A stretch of DNA of 29,357 nucleotides from JAQGMJ01 sp036271855 (GCA_036271855.1 DATAZV010000021.1:1-29357); one strand, 5' to 3'. Counted from the stretch's first letter, positions 7,951-16,325 are shown. Made by a program: numbers and translations. Notes: a model not told the origin generated them from the sequence alone.

Positions 7951-8814
7951 ATGCTGTCGATTTTACTCCACGTGCTGGCCGGGGCCGCCTATGCCGCGCT
8001 GGCCCTCTACTTCTGGAATACCCGCTGGATCAGCGCGCGCGCCGGCGCCGCGATACAGGGCTCGGCTGCGATTGTCGCGCGGCACCCGGGCTTTCGCGGC
8101 TGGGAGCGCCTGCTGCTGACCCTGGCGGTGCTGTTTCATGCCTGGCTGCTGCAAGGCGACATGTTTGCCGGCGGGCAATTCAGTTTCGGCTTCGCCCACG
8201 CGCTGTCGATCATGACCCTGCTGGCGCTGCTGTTCTATGGTGCCGAAAGCTACGTCCACCCGCTTGAGGGCTTGCCGGCCCTGGTGCTGCCGCCGGCGGC
8301 GATCTGTGTAATGCTGCCGCCGCTGTTCGCCGGCGGCGTGTTTACCGCCCAGCTCAAATCGCCGGCGTTTGCCGCGCATATCGCCGTGGCCATGCTGGCC
8401 TCGGCCTTTTTCGCCATTGGCGCCGCGCATGCGGTGCTGATGGTGACGATGGAAAAGCGCCTGCACGGCCACGCGCGCACCACCGGGCCGATGGGCATGC
8501 CGCCGCTGTTGACGATGGAGCGCCTTCTGTTCCAGGTGCTGGGGGTGGGCTTCGCCTTCCTTACCCTGACAGTGGCGTCGGGGGTGTTTTTTTCCGAGGA
8601 GATTTTCGGCCGCGCCCTGCAGTTCGACCACAAGACCGTATTCAGCCTGCTGGCCTGGCTGATTTTCGGCGTGCTCCTGGTCGGGCGCGTCGCCTATGGC
8701 TGGCGCGGGCGCACGGCGCTCAAGGGCACCTTCGCCGGCTTCGCGGCGCTGCTGCTGGCCTACGTCGGCAGCCGCTTTGTGCTGGAAGTGATCCTCGGTC
8801 GGGTGGCAGGCTGA
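7951..8814 (+). CDS. CcsA/YpjD-like cytochrome c assembly membrane protein
   Basis: A 287-residue polytopic inner-membrane protein with about eight hydrophobic segments. The C-terminal part (FDHKTVFSLLAWLIFG, then AYGWRG, then GSRFVLEVIL) is characteristic of the YpjD group, relatives of the heme-handling CcsA/CcmC proteins. Conserved histidines sit in AAHAVLMV and FDHKTVF. Its usual place next to ffh in Betaproteobacteria supports the call. It is the first gene of an overlapping operon (TGATG junction with the next gene). There is no Shine-Dalgarno sequence before the ATG. Whether it truly handles heme is not established from the sequence. Confidence 0.88.
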   Translation: MLSILLHVLAGAAYAALALYFWNTRWISARAGAAIQGSAAIVARHPGFRGWERLLLTLAVLFHAWLLQGDMFAGGQFSFGFAHALSIMTLLALLFYGAESYVHPLEGLPALVLPPAAICVMLPPLFAGGVFTAQLKSPAFAAHIAVAMLASAFFAIGAAHAVLMVTMEKRLHGHARTTGPMGMPPLLTMERLLFQVLGVGFAFLTLTVASGVFFSEEIFGRALQFDHKTVFSLLAWLIFGVLLVGRVAYGWRGRTALKGTFAGFAALLLAYVGSRFVLEVILGRVAG

Positions 8815-9083
8815 TGGGCAAGATATTGCTGCTGATTGTGCTGGCGCTGGTCGTCGTCGCCTGGTTTCGCGCGCGGGCGCGGCGCGAGGAGGTCGACGAA
8901 CTGGCGGCACGCAAGCAGGGAAACGGCAGCCAGGCGCCGCGGCAGGTGGCACCGGAGCAGATGGTCTCCTGTGCCCGATGCGGGCTGAACCTGCCGGCCT
9001 CGGAAGCGGTATTCGATGCCGGCGGCGTCGCCTTTTGCGGCGCGCCGCACCTTGAGGCGATGCGGGCGCGGGAGAAGCGGTGA
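8814..9083 (+). CDS. PP0621 family protein (membrane anchor plus cysteine motif)
   Basis: An 89-residue protein with one N-terminal transmembrane helix (about residues 3-18) and a charged linker. A C-terminal metal-binding-like motif, CARCGLNLPASEAVF followed by FCGAPH, places Cys-x2-Cys and a later Cys/His as in a half zinc ribbon. This pattern and the position between ypjD and pilS match the PP0621 family. The start overlaps the previous stop by one base and its end overlaps the next gene by four, so translation is probably coupled. Biochemical function is unknown. Confidence 0.85.
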   Translation: MGKILLLIVLALVVVAWFRARARREEVDELAARKQGNGSQAPRQVAPEQMVSCARCGLNLPASEAVFDAGGVAFCGAPHLEAMRAREKR

Positions 9084-10753
9084 GCGCGATCCTGACCCGG
9101 CCGCTGCTCAGGCGCGAGGAAGGTTTGTCCTCGGTGGCGCCGGAAGCGTTCTGGAAGTCGCTGTTCTACTTCAACCTGTCGCGCATGATCCTGGCGGCGG
9201 TGCTGCTGGGCGCGGTGCTGACCTACGGCGACGGCCGGGTATTCGGCGCTGCCGACCCCAAGCTGTTCTACAACACCTGCGTCGTCTATTTTTTGCTGTC
9301 GCTGGCCTTCGCCTGGGCGCTGAACCGGGTGCGTACCATGTTCAGCGTCCATTTGGCGGTGCAGGCCGTCACCGACGTAGTGGTGATCATTTGCATGCTG
9401 CACGCCAGCGGCGGCATCCGTTCCGGCCTGGGGATATTGCTGCTGATGCCCCTGGCCGCGGCGGCCTCGGTGTCGCGCGGCCGCACGTCCCTGTTTTTCG
9501 CGGCCTTGGCGACGTTCGCCCTGCTGGTGGAAAACACCATCTGGGTCTTGCGCTACGACATCGGCCATGCCGACTACCTGCCGGTGGGCCTGATGGCCGG
9601 CGGCTGTTTCGCCGTCGCCCTGGTGACCAACCGCCTGGCCAAACGCCTGATCGCCAATGAAGAGCTGGTGCGCCTGCGCTCGGCCGACCTGCGCAACCAG
9701 CTGGAGATCAACCGCCTGGTGCTGCGCGACATGCCCAGTGGCGTGCTGGTGATCGACACCGGCGGCACGGTGCGCCTGGCCAATCCGGAAGCGCAGCGCC
9801 TGCTGGGCGGCGAGTGGCTGGGCGGACAGGAGCTGTTGCGCCTGGCACCGGAGCTGGATATGGCGCGCCTGCGCTGGAAGCAGGCCAGCGGGCCGACCTA
9901 CCCGCAGATCACCATCGGCGGGCGCGAGCTGCAGGTGCGCATGCTGGAGGCCACCGGCGGCGCCGAGGGCGAAATGCTGATCTTCCTGGAAGACGCCAGC
10001 AAGATGAAGCAGCAGGCGCAGCAGGTCAAGCTGGCGGCGCTGGGCCGGCTCACCGCCAACATCGCGCACGAGATCCGCAATCCGCTTTCCGCCATCAGCC
10101 ACGCCGCCGAGCTGCTGGGCGAGGAGGCGCCGCGCGACTCCACCCAGATGCGCCTGACCCGGATGATCGGCGAGAACGCGGCGCGCCTGGACCGCATCGT
10201 GCAGGAGGTGCTGCAGCTGAACCGCCGCGACCGCGCCGTGCCGGAGCCGGTGGCGCTGCTGCCTTTTTTGCAGAACCTGGTGGACCAGGTGGCCCACGGC
10301 GAGAAAATCCCGGCCGAGGCCTTCGTGCTGCACCTGCCGGAGGACGCGCTGGTGCATTTCGACCGCCAGCACCTGAACCGGGTACTCTGGAACCTGGTGG
10401 TCAATGCCTGGCGCCATTCGAAAAAGGGTACCGGCTCGCTCAAGCTGGTAGTGCTGGTGCCGCCACAAGGGCACGCGGGAACGCCGGCCGACGCGCGCAT
10501 CGAACTGCACGTCGCCGACGACGGCCCCGGGGTGACCGCCGAACACGCGGGACAGCTGTTCGAACCTTTTTTTACCACCGAGTCGCGCGGCACCGGCCTC
10601 GGGTTGTATATTGCGCGGGAGCTGGCGGCTGCCAACCGGGCGACGCTGGATTACCTGCCGCGCGCGCTACGCCGCTCCGAGATGCTGGAGTGGACCGGCG
10701 AGCACGGCGCCGATTTCTGCCTGTCGATGGAAGGCCATGTTAAAAACTCCTGA
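9080..10753 (+). CDS. pilS: PilS-type sensor histidine kinase
   Basis: A 557-residue membrane histidine kinase. The N-terminal ~200 residues carry six hydrophobic segments, typical of PilS, which in Pseudomonas senses pilin in the inner membrane. Next comes a PAS-like segment (about 215-310, LRDMPSGVLVIDTGG). The dimerisation/phosphoacceptor box is IAHEIRNPLSAISHAAEL with H330. The ATPase domain shows HLNRVLWNLVVNAWRHS, DDGPGV, FEPFFTT and GTGLGLYIAREL. The GTG start lies in a four-base overlap with the preceding gene; the 3' end overlaps pilR by 17 nt. The pair is expected to control type IV pilin expression with sigma-54. No pilA lies in the window, so the target is inferred from family and gene order. 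Confidence 0.85.
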   Translation: MSAILTRPLLRREEGLSSVAPEAFWKSLFYFNLSRMILAAVLLGAVLTYGDGRVFGAADPKLFYNTCVVYFLLSLAFAWALNRVRTMFSVHLAVQAVTDVVVIICMLHASGGIRSGLGILLLMPLAAAASVSRGRTSLFFAALATFALLVENTIWVLRYDIGHADYLPVGLMAGGCFAVALVTNRLAKRLIANEELVRLRSADLRNQLEINRLVLRDMPSGVLVIDTGGTVRLANPEAQRLLGGEWLGGQELLRLAPELDMARLRWKQASGPTYPQITIGGRELQVRMLEATGGAEGEMLIFLEDASKMKQQAQQVKLAALGRLTANIAHEIRNPLSAISHAAELLGEEAPRDSTQMRLTRMIGENAARLDRIVQEVLQLNRRDRAVPEPVALLPFLQNLVDQVAHGEKIPAEAFVLHLPEDALVHFDRQHLNRVLWNLVVNAWRHSKKGTGSLKLVVLVPPQGHAGTPADARIELHVADDGPGVTAEHAGQLFEPFFTTESRGTGLGLYIARELAAANRATLDYLPRALRRSEMLEWTGEHGADFCLSMEGHVKNS

Positions 10754-12140
10754 CACCCGTAACAGTCGCGGCGGAACCGCCGGCCGCGGCGCGCGCCCGC
10801 GCGTGCTGGTGGTCGACGACGAAGCCGACCTGCGCGAGCTGCTTGAACTAACGCTGGTCCGCATGGGCCTGGACGTCGACCTGGCCGAAGGCGTGGCCGC
10901 GGCCAAGGCGCGCCTGGCCGAGCGCAGCTACGACCTGTGCCTGACCGACATGCGCATGGGCGACGGTGACGGCCTGGAGCTGGTGAAATTCATCACTGCA
11001 GAGTGCGAGGATCTGCCGGTGGCGGTGATCACCGCCTACGGCAGTACCGACAACGCCATCGCCGCGCTGAAGGCGGGCGCCTTCGACTATCTGGCCAAGC
11101 CGGTGGCCCTGGAACAGTTGCGCACCCTGGTGAAATCGGCCCTGGAAGTACCGGCCGCCGATGCGGCGCAGGCCGGTGGCGGCGAGCGCCCACTGATCGG
11201 CGCCTCGCCGGCCTTGGCGGAGGTGCGCGAGCTGATCGGCAGGGTGGCGAAAAGCGCCGCGCCGGTGCATGTCAGCGGCGAGTCGGGCAGCGGCAAGGAG
11301 CTGGCGGCGCGGCGCATGCACGAGCTCTCCGGGCGCGCCGGCGCTTTTGTCGCGGTCAACTGCGGGGCGATTCCGGAAAACCTGATGGAGGCGGAATTTT
11401 TCGGCGTGCGCAAGGGCGCCTTCACCGGCGCCGACAACGAGCGCGACGGCTTTTTCCAGGCGGCCCATGGCGGCACCCTGTTCCTCGATGAAGTCGCCGA
11501 CCTGCCGCTGGCCATGCAGGTCAAGCTGCTGCGAGTGATCCAGGAGCGGCGCGTGCGCAAGGTCGGCGGCACCGCGGAAGACCCGGTGGACGTGCGCATC
11601 GTCAGCGCCACCCACCAGGACCTGGCCGCGCTGGTGGCCGGCGGGCGCTTTCGCCAGGACTTGCTGTACCGCCTGAACGTGATCGAAATCGACATGCCTT
11701 CGCTGAAGGAGTGCCGCGAAGACATTCCGCTGCTGGCCGAGGCTATCCTGTTGCGCCTGGGCACGCAGAACGGACGCGCGCTCAAACTGGCCCCCGAGGC
11801 GGTGAAGAGCCTGGCAGCCTATGACTATCCCGGCAACGTGCGCGAACTGGAAAACATTCTCGAGCGCGCCGCCGCGCTGGCCGCCGGGCCGCTGATCGAG
11901 ACCGGCGACCTGCGCCTGGCGCCGCTGGTCACCGGGGGCACTGAAGGGGAGGGTGCGCCCACCAAGGGCGGTGCCCTGGCCCAGGGCCTGCCGCTGCAGG
12001 ACTACCTCGACCAGGTCGAGCGGGCGGCAATCGAGGAGGCGCTGGAAAAGACGCGCTACAACCGTACCGCTGCGGCCAAGCTGCTGGGCGTCACCTTCCG
12101 CTCGCTGCGCTACCGGCTGCAGCGCCTGAACATCGAATAG
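10737..12140 (+). CDS. pilR: PilR-type sigma-54-dependent response regulator
   Basis: A 467-residue NtrC-family activator. The receiver domain (about 20-135) has the phospho-acceptor in LTDMRMGDGDG (D71) and lysine in LAKPVALEQL. The AAA+ domain has Walker A GESGSGKE (181-188), the sigma-54-contacting GAFTGA loop (227-232), Walker B GTLFLDEV, and an arginine finger region after GRFRQDLLYRLNV. A C-terminal Fis-type helix-turn-helix (NRTAAAKLLGVTFRSLRYR) binds DNA. The ATG at 10737, with GGAAGG just upstream and inside the end of pilS, fits the domain start better than earlier in-frame codons. It partners PilS. Every motif needed for sigma-54 activation is intact. Confidence 0.9.
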   Translation: MLKTPDTRNSRGGTAGRGARPRVLVVDDEADLRELLELTLVRMGLDVDLAEGVAAAKARLAERSYDLCLTDMRMGDGDGLELVKFITAECEDLPVAVITAYGSTDNAIAALKAGAFDYLAKPVALEQLRTLVKSALEVPAADAAQAGGGERPLIGASPALAEVRELIGRVAKSAAPVHVSGESGSGKELAARRMHELSGRAGAFVAVNCGAIPENLMEAEFFGVRKGAFTGADNERDGFFQAAHGGTLFLDEVADLPLAMQVKLLRVIQERRVRKVGGTAEDPVDVRIVSATHQDLAALVAGGRFRQDLLYRLNVIEIDMPSLKECREDIPLLAEAILLRLGTQNGRALKLAPEAVKSLAAYDYPGNVRELENILERAAALAAGPLIETGDLRLAPLVTGGTEGEGAPTKGGALAQGLPLQDYLDQVERAAIEEALEKTRYNRTAAAKLLGVTFRSLRYRLQRLNIE

Positions 12141-12739
12141 TGGTGGCCCGCCGCGCACCGGCCGCACCCCCGGCGGCGGCCCTGGCGGATGAGGGCTGGC
12201 ATCCGCGCGCCCGGCGCGTGGACTCGCCCAACCGCGACACCCGGCCCGTCGGGACGGCGGTGGGGCTGGTGGTGCTGCACAACATCAGCCTGCCTCCCGG
12301 GCGCTTTGGCGGGCATGGGGTGGAGCAGCTTTTCACCAACCGCCTGGATCCGGCGGCCGATCCTTTTTATCCGGAGATCGCCGGCCTGAAGGTCTCGGCG
12401 CATTTCTTTTTGCGCCGCGAAGGCAGCCTGCTGCAGTTCGTTTCCTGTAATGAGCGTGCCTGGCACGCCGGGGTGTCGCGCTGGCGCGGGCGCGAGAAGT
12501 GCAACGATTTTTCGATCGGCATCGAAATCGAAGGCACCGACGACACGCCATACACGGCGCGCCAGTACGCACGCCTGGCGCGGCTAATCGCCATGCTGCG
12601 TGCGGCCTATCCGGGCATCACCGGCATTGCCGCGCACTCGGAGATCGCGCCCGGGCGCAAGACCGATCCCGGGCCGGCCTTCGATTGGGCGCGCCTGATG
12701 GCGGCGGCCAAACTGCCGCGCGCCTGGCGCCGGCTTTAG
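12140..12739 (+). CDS. ampD: AmpD, 1,6-anhydro-N-acetylmuramyl-L-alanine amidase
   Basis: Cytoplasmic zinc amidase of peptidoglycan recycling. It removes the peptide from anhydro-muropeptides, and its loss commonly derepresses ampC where AmpR is present. The 199-residue protein has the AmpD zinc ligands in LVVLHNISLPPG (H47) and in AHSEIAPGRKTDPGPAFDW (H166, D176), plus the catalytic region FSIGIEIEGTDD. The start is GTG at 12140, overlapping the pilR stop by one base; GTG at 12143 is equally possible. It closes the ypjD-to-ampD operon. The enzyme appears complete and is somewhat longer than the E. coli protein at its N-terminus. Confidence 0.94.
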   Translation: MVARRAPAAPPAAALADEGWHPRARRVDSPNRDTRPVGTAVGLVVLHNISLPPGRFGGHGVEQLFTNRLDPAADPFYPEIAGLKVSAHFFLRREGSLLQFVSCNERAWHAGVSRWRGREKCNDFSIGIEIEGTDDTPYTARQYARLARLIAMLRAAYPGITGIAAHSEIAPGRKTDPGPAFDWARLMAAAKLPRAWRRL

Positions 12740-12907
12740 GCTGATCCGCCGGCCAGCCGCTGCCGCGGGCGCGGCTTGCGCGTGATTTGCACGTGACCCA
12801 CAAAGCACCCACGCATGCTCCCGCGCCGACGCGTAAACCAGAATCGTGCGCTTCGTCAAGAGCGCAATTGGTGTACCTGTTGCTTCGTATGCCAAATGCA
12901 AAAACTC

Positions 12908-12936
12908 TTGCATGACGGGAAAATTGATACTAGACT
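12908..12936 (+). promoter_or_regulatory. Candidate sigma-70 promoter for nrdA
   Basis: TTGCAT (12908-12913) and TAGACT (12931-12936) are separated by 17 bp in an AT-richer patch. The -10 element lies inside the upstream NrdR-like palindrome, so repressor binding there would block RNA polymerase. Both boxes are imperfect matches. Confidence 0.45.
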
Positions 12937-12940
12937 TAGT
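12929..12940 (+). promoter_or_regulatory. NrdR-box-like operator 1
   Basis: ACTAGACTTAGT is an imperfect palindrome (ACTA/TAGT ends) resembling the NrdR box, the binding site of the ATP/dATP-sensing repressor of ribonucleotide reductase genes. Its centre is exactly 31 bp from that of operator 2; NrdR boxes typically occur as pairs about three helical turns apart. Confidence 0.6.
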
Positions 12941-12959
12941 TTTACGCGTACCGATAGAC

Positions 12960-12971
12960 ACAAGATGTTGT
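12960..12971 (+). promoter_or_regulatory. NrdR-box-like operator 2
   Basis: ACAAGATGTTGT is a palindrome with ACAA/TTGT ends, preceded by AC, close to the usual NrdR box form. It sits just downstream of the putative transcription start of nrdA and pairs with operator 1 at 31-bp centre spacing. Confidence 0.62.
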
Positions 12972-13104
12972 AGGCGACGTCCAAAATCAATCGGGGTAGC
13001 GCGACAGGTTGCGAAGCAGGCGGAGGTGCGGGGATCAGGGTGCTGGCCGGGCCCGGGATTTACCGCAGCGCGCAATGGCATCAAGCGGCACGGAGGAAAC
13101 CAAC

Positions 13105-13221
13105 ATGTATATGTCCTTCCAGAAAGCAGCCGGCCCAGTGATGGGCGCGGCGGTGCGACAACCCGGCCGGGCCTGCCTGGTACCCACGGGCCCAGGCGGC
13201 CCGCGCAACTACGTTCTCTAG
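13105..13221 (+). CDS. Possible 38-codon leader ORF upstream of nrdA
   Basis: A short reading frame beginning MYMSFQKAAGPVMG and ending GPRNYVL. The ATG at 13105 is preceded by GGAGGAAACC at an ideal spacing, a stronger Shine-Dalgarno than that of most genes in this window. It ends 118 nt before nrdA. Its 3' half contains a stable hairpin (13169-13202). I recognise no family. It could be a small protein, a regulatory leader peptide, or a chance frame; the ribosome binding site is the main argument. The arginine/proline/glycine-rich second half is what GC-rich non-coding DNA would also give. Confidence 0.35.
   Translation: MYMSFQKAAGPVMGAAVRQPGRACLVPTGPGGPRNYVL
13169..13202 (+). repeat. GC-rich hairpin in the nrdA leader
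   Basis: GGGCCTGCCTGG (13169-13180) pairs with CCAGGCGGCCC (13192-13202) with a single bulged T and an 11-nt loop. No T-run follows, so it is not a standard terminator. It lies within the possible leader ORF. Confidence 0.55.
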
Positions 13222-13339
13222 CAACACACTCTTTCAAGTCATATTCCGGGGCCGCCGGCTCGCGAAAGGTCTTCGCGTTTCACCGTCGCGCAATCGCGTT
13301 TATCCATCAGCGCACACACAAAATCAGGAGACTGGCCCA

Positions 13340-16270
13340 ATGCAGTCCGCTCAAACCACCGAAACCGCCCGCCAAGGCGTAGCCCCCATCACCAGCCGTT
13401 CCGCTTCGCCGGTGGCCGACGCGCAGACCTTGTCCAGCCAGTACAAGGTGATCCGCCGCAACGGCGCGGTGGTGCCTTTCGAGCCGTCGAAGGTCACCAT
13501 CGCCATGACCAAGGCCTTCCTCGCCGTCAATGGCGGCCAGGGCGCTGCATCGGCGCGCATTCGTGAAGTGGTGGCGGCGCTGACCGACAACGTGGTGGGC
13601 GCGCTGGTGCGCCGCCAGCCCGCCGGCGGCACCTTTCATATAGAAGACGTGCAGGACCAGGTGGAACTGTCGCTGATGCGCTCGGGCGAGCATGAAGTGG
13701 CGCGCGCCTATGTGCTGTACCGCGAAAAGCGCGCGGAAGAGCGCGCCCGGGTGAAGGAAAAGGCGGCGCCGGTGGTGGCCGATTCCGGCTTGTCGATCAC
13801 CGACGACGCCGGCCGCCGCGTTCCCCTGGACATGGCCCGCCTGCAGCGCCTGGTGGAGTCGGCCTGCGAGGGCCTGGCCGAAGTCGACACCGCACCGATC
13901 ATCGAATCGACCCTGAAAAATCTCTACGACGGCGTGCCCGCCGCCGAAGTGCGCAAGGCGCTGGTGCTTTCCGCCCGTACCCTGATCGAATCCGACCCGG
14001 CTTACGGCTATGTCACCGCGCGCCTGCTGCTCAACGACGTGCGCCGCGAAGTGCTGGGCGAGGAAGCCACCCAGGCGGACATGGAAACCCGCTATGCCGA
14101 ATACTTCCCGAATTTCATCAAGCGCGGCATCGACGCCGAACTGCTGGACGAAAAGCTCGGCCAGTACGACCTGAAGAAACTCGGCAAGGCGCTGGTTGCC
14201 GGCCGTGACAACCAGTTCGAGTACCTGGGCCTGCAGACCCTGTACGACCGCTACTTCCTGCATATCGACGAGGTGCGCATCGAGCTGCCGCAGGTGTTTT
14301 TCATGCGCGTGGCCATGGGCCTGGCGCTGGGCGAAATCGACCGCGAAAAGCGCGCCATCGAGTTTTACGAGGTGCTGTCGAAGTTCGACTTCATGTCCTC
14401 GACGCCGACCCTGTTCAACGCCGGTACCCGCCGCTCCCAGCTTTCCTCCTGCTACCTGACCACGGTGGCCGACGACCTCGACGGCATCTACGAGGCGATC
14501 AAGGAAAACGCGCTGCTGTCCAAATTCGCCGGTGGCCTGGGCAACGACTGGACCCCGGTGCGCGCCCTGGGCAGCTACATCAAGGGCACCAACGGCAAGT
14601 CGCAGGGCGTCGTTCCCTTTCTTAAGGTGGTGAACGACACCGCGGTGGCGGTGAACCAGGGCGGCAAGCGCAAGGGCGCGGTCTGCGCCTACCTGGAAAC
14701 CTGGCACATGGACATCGAGGAGTTCCTCGAGCTGCGCAAGAATACCGGCGACGACCGCCGCCGCACCCACGACATGAATACGTCGAACTGGATTCCCGAC
14801 CTGTTCATGAAGCGGGTGATGGAAAACGGCGAGTGGACCCTGTTCTCCCCGGCCGACTGCCCCGACCTGCACGAAAAATTCGGCAAGGCCTTCGAGAAGG
14901 CCTACACCGGCTATGAGGACAAGGCCGCCCGCGGCGAGCTCAAGCTGTTCAAGAAGGTGCCGGCGGTCTCGTTGTGGCGCAAGATGATGTCGATGCTGTT
15001 CGAAACCGGCCATCCCTGGTTCACCTGGAAGGACGCCTGCAACATCCGCTCGCCGCAGCAGCACGTCGGCGTGGTGCACTCGTCCAACCTGTGCACCGAG
15101 ATCACCCTGAACACCAATGCCGACGAAATCGCCGTCTGCAACCTCGGTTCGGTCAACCTGCGCGCCCACCTGAAGGAAGGCAAGCTCGACCTGGTCAAGC
15201 TGAAAAGGACCATCGGCATCGCCATGCGTATGCTCGACAACGTGATCGACATCAACTACTACGCGGTGGCCAAGGCGCGCAATTCCAACGCCAAGCACCG
15301 CCCAGTGGGCCTGGGGATCATGTCGTTCCAGGACTGCCTGCATGAGCTGCGCATCCCCTACGGCTCGCAGGAAGCGGTGGAATTCGCCGACCGCTCGATG
15401 GAAGCGGTGTGCTACTACGCCTACTGGGCCTCCACCGAACTGGCGGCCGAGCGCGGTCACTACTCCAGCTACAAGGGTTCGCTGTGGGACCGCGACATCA
15501 TGCCGCAGGACACCATCCGCCTGCTGCGCGAAGAGCGCGGCGGCTATGTGGATGTCGACGAGACCACCAGTCTGGACTGGGATTCGCTGCGCAAGCGCAT
15601 CAAGGAACACGGCATGCGCAATTCCAACTGCGTCGCCATCGCGCCCACAGCCACCATTTCCAACATCATCGGCGTCTCCGCCTGTATCGAGCCGACCTTC
15701 CAGAACCTGTATGTGAAGTCCAACCTGTCGGGCGAATTCACCATCACCAATGAATACCTGGTGAAGGACCTGAAGCGCCTGGGCCTGTGGGACTCGGTGA
15801 TGATCGCCGACCTGAAGTATTTCGACGGCTCGCTGTCGAAAATCGACCGCGTGCCGCCGGACATCCGTCATCTCTACGCCACCGCCTTCGAAGTCGAGCC
15901 GAAGTGGATCGTCGAAGCCGCGGCGCGGCGCCAGAAATGGATCGACCAGGCGCAGTCCCTGAACATCTATATGGCGGGCGCTTCGGGCAAAAAGCTGGAC
16001 GACACCTACAAGCTGGCCTGGCTGCGTGGTTTGAAAACAACGTATTACCTGCGCACCATGGGCGCGACCAATGCCGAGAAGTCCACCGTCAAAGCCGGCC
16101 AGCTAAACGCCGTGCCGAGTTCCGGCGGCCTAGACGGCATGTCGGCAGCGCCGGTGCAAGCAGCGCCGGCGCCGGTGATGCAAGCTTCCCCGGAGCCGGA
16201 AATTGTCGGCCAGGTGTGCATGCTGCGTCCGGGCGATGCCGGCTACGAGGAATGTGAAGCCTGCCAATAG
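13340..16270 (+). CDS. nrdA: Class Ia ribonucleoside-diphosphate reductase, alpha subunit
   Basis: Catalytic large subunit that reduces ribonucleoside diphosphates to deoxyribonucleotides, partnered with NrdB. The 976-residue protein has an N-terminal ATP-cone (about 35-125, YKVIRRNGAVVPFEPSK), the allosteric activity domain, then the RNR lgN and lgC domains. Active-site residues are visible: C371 in LSSCYL and C600 in VCNLGS (redox pair), C585 in NLCTEI (thiyl radical), the adjacent tyrosines Y902-Y903 for radical transfer, and a C-terminal CEAC pair for re-reduction by thioredoxin or glutaredoxin. It is longer than E. coli NrdA (about 760), as is common for the longer ATP-cone form in Betaproteobacteria. 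The ATG at 13340 follows AGGAGA. It is preceded by NrdR-like operators and followed by hairpins, then nrdB. Confidence 0.97.
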   Translation: MQSAQTTETARQGVAPITSRSASPVADAQTLSSQYKVIRRNGAVVPFEPSKVTIAMTKAFLAVNGGQGAASARIREVVAALTDNVVGALVRRQPAGGTFHIEDVQDQVELSLMRSGEHEVARAYVLYREKRAEERARVKEKAAPVVADSGLSITDDAGRRVPLDMARLQRLVESACEGLAEVDTAPIIESTLKNLYDGVPAAEVRKALVLSARTLIESDPAYGYVTARLLLNDVRREVLGEEATQADMETRYAEYFPNFIKRGIDAELLDEKLGQYDLKKLGKALVAGRDNQFEYLGLQTLYDRYFLHIDEVRIELPQVFFMRVAMGLALGEIDREKRAIEFYEVLSKFDFMSSTPTLFNAGTRRSQLSSCYLTTVADDLDGIYEAIKENALLSKFAGGLGNDWTPVRALGSYIKGTNGKSQGVVPFLKVVNDTAVAVNQGGKRKGAVCAYLETWHMDIEEFLELRKNTGDDRRRTHDMNTSNWIPDLFMKRVMENGEWTLFSPADCPDLHEKFGKAFEKAYTGYEDKAARGELKLFKKVPAVSLWRKMMSMLFETGHPWFTWKDACNIRSPQQHVGVVHSSNLCTEITLNTNADEIAVCNLGSVNLRAHLKEGKLDLVKLKRTIGIAMRMLDNVIDINYYAVAKARNSNAKHRPVGLGIMSFQDCLHELRIPYGSQEAVEFADRSMEAVCYYAYWASTELAAERGHYSSYKGSLWDRDIMPQDTIRLLREERGGYVDVDETTSLDWDSLRKRIKEHGMRNSNCVAIAPTATISNIIGVSACIEPTFQNLYVKSNLSGEFTITNEYLVKDLKRLGLWDSVMIADLKYFDGSLSKIDRVPPDIRHLYATAFEVEPKWIVEAAARRQKWIDQAQSLNIYMAGASGKKLDDTYKLAWLRGLKTTYYLRTMGATNAEKSTVKAGQLNAVPSSGGLDGMSAAPVQAAPAPVMQASPEPEIVGQVCMLRPGDAGYEECEACQ

Positions 16271-16277
16271 ACTGATT

Positions 16278-16325
16278 CCGACAAAAGCGGCGCTTTCTTT
16301 TAAAAGAAAGCTCCGCTTTTGTCGG
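16278..16325. repeat. 48-bp near-perfect palindrome after nrdA
   Basis: Two 24-nt arms, 16278-16301 and 16302-16325, meet with no spacer and match at 23 of 24 positions. The outer part reads CCGACAAAAGCGG and the centre CTTTCTTTTAAAAGAAAG. In RNA it would make a very long hairpin 8 nt after the nrdA stop. No T-run follows, so it may stabilise or process the nrdA-nrdB transcript more than terminate it. It is also the first half of the double-hairpin element. Confidence 0.85.

Larger units (their letters stand above)
12740..13339. other. 600-bp leader/promoter region of nrdA
   Basis: This gene-poor gap holds a likely nrdA promoter, two operator-like palindromes and a possible short ORF (listed separately). 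An extra inverted repeat, ATGCAA / TTGCAT (12896-12913), lies 30 bp upstream of the first operator. The segment about 12830-13000 is visibly less GC-rich than its surroundings. I looked for a cobalamin riboswitch core and did not find one. If the promoter is right, the 5' leader of nrdA is about 400 nt, unusually long. Confidence 0.6.

Noticed and set aside
8720..10546. 608-codon open frame on the minus strand opposite the PP0621-family gene and pilS
   Set aside because: The plus strand encodes well-formed proteins here; the antisense product is histidine/glutamine-rich and domain-free.
12740..13339. Cobalamin riboswitch or other known riboswitch upstream of nrdA
   Set aside because: No B12-box-like GCCACTG core or matching helices were found, and a class Ia reductase would not be the usual target.
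13307..15871. Long open frame of 854 codons on the minus strand opposite nrdA
   Set aside because: It is a shadow of a highly GC-biased real gene. Its product is rich in H, Q, V, G and R with no domain, while the plus strand encodes NrdA with all catalytic residues.
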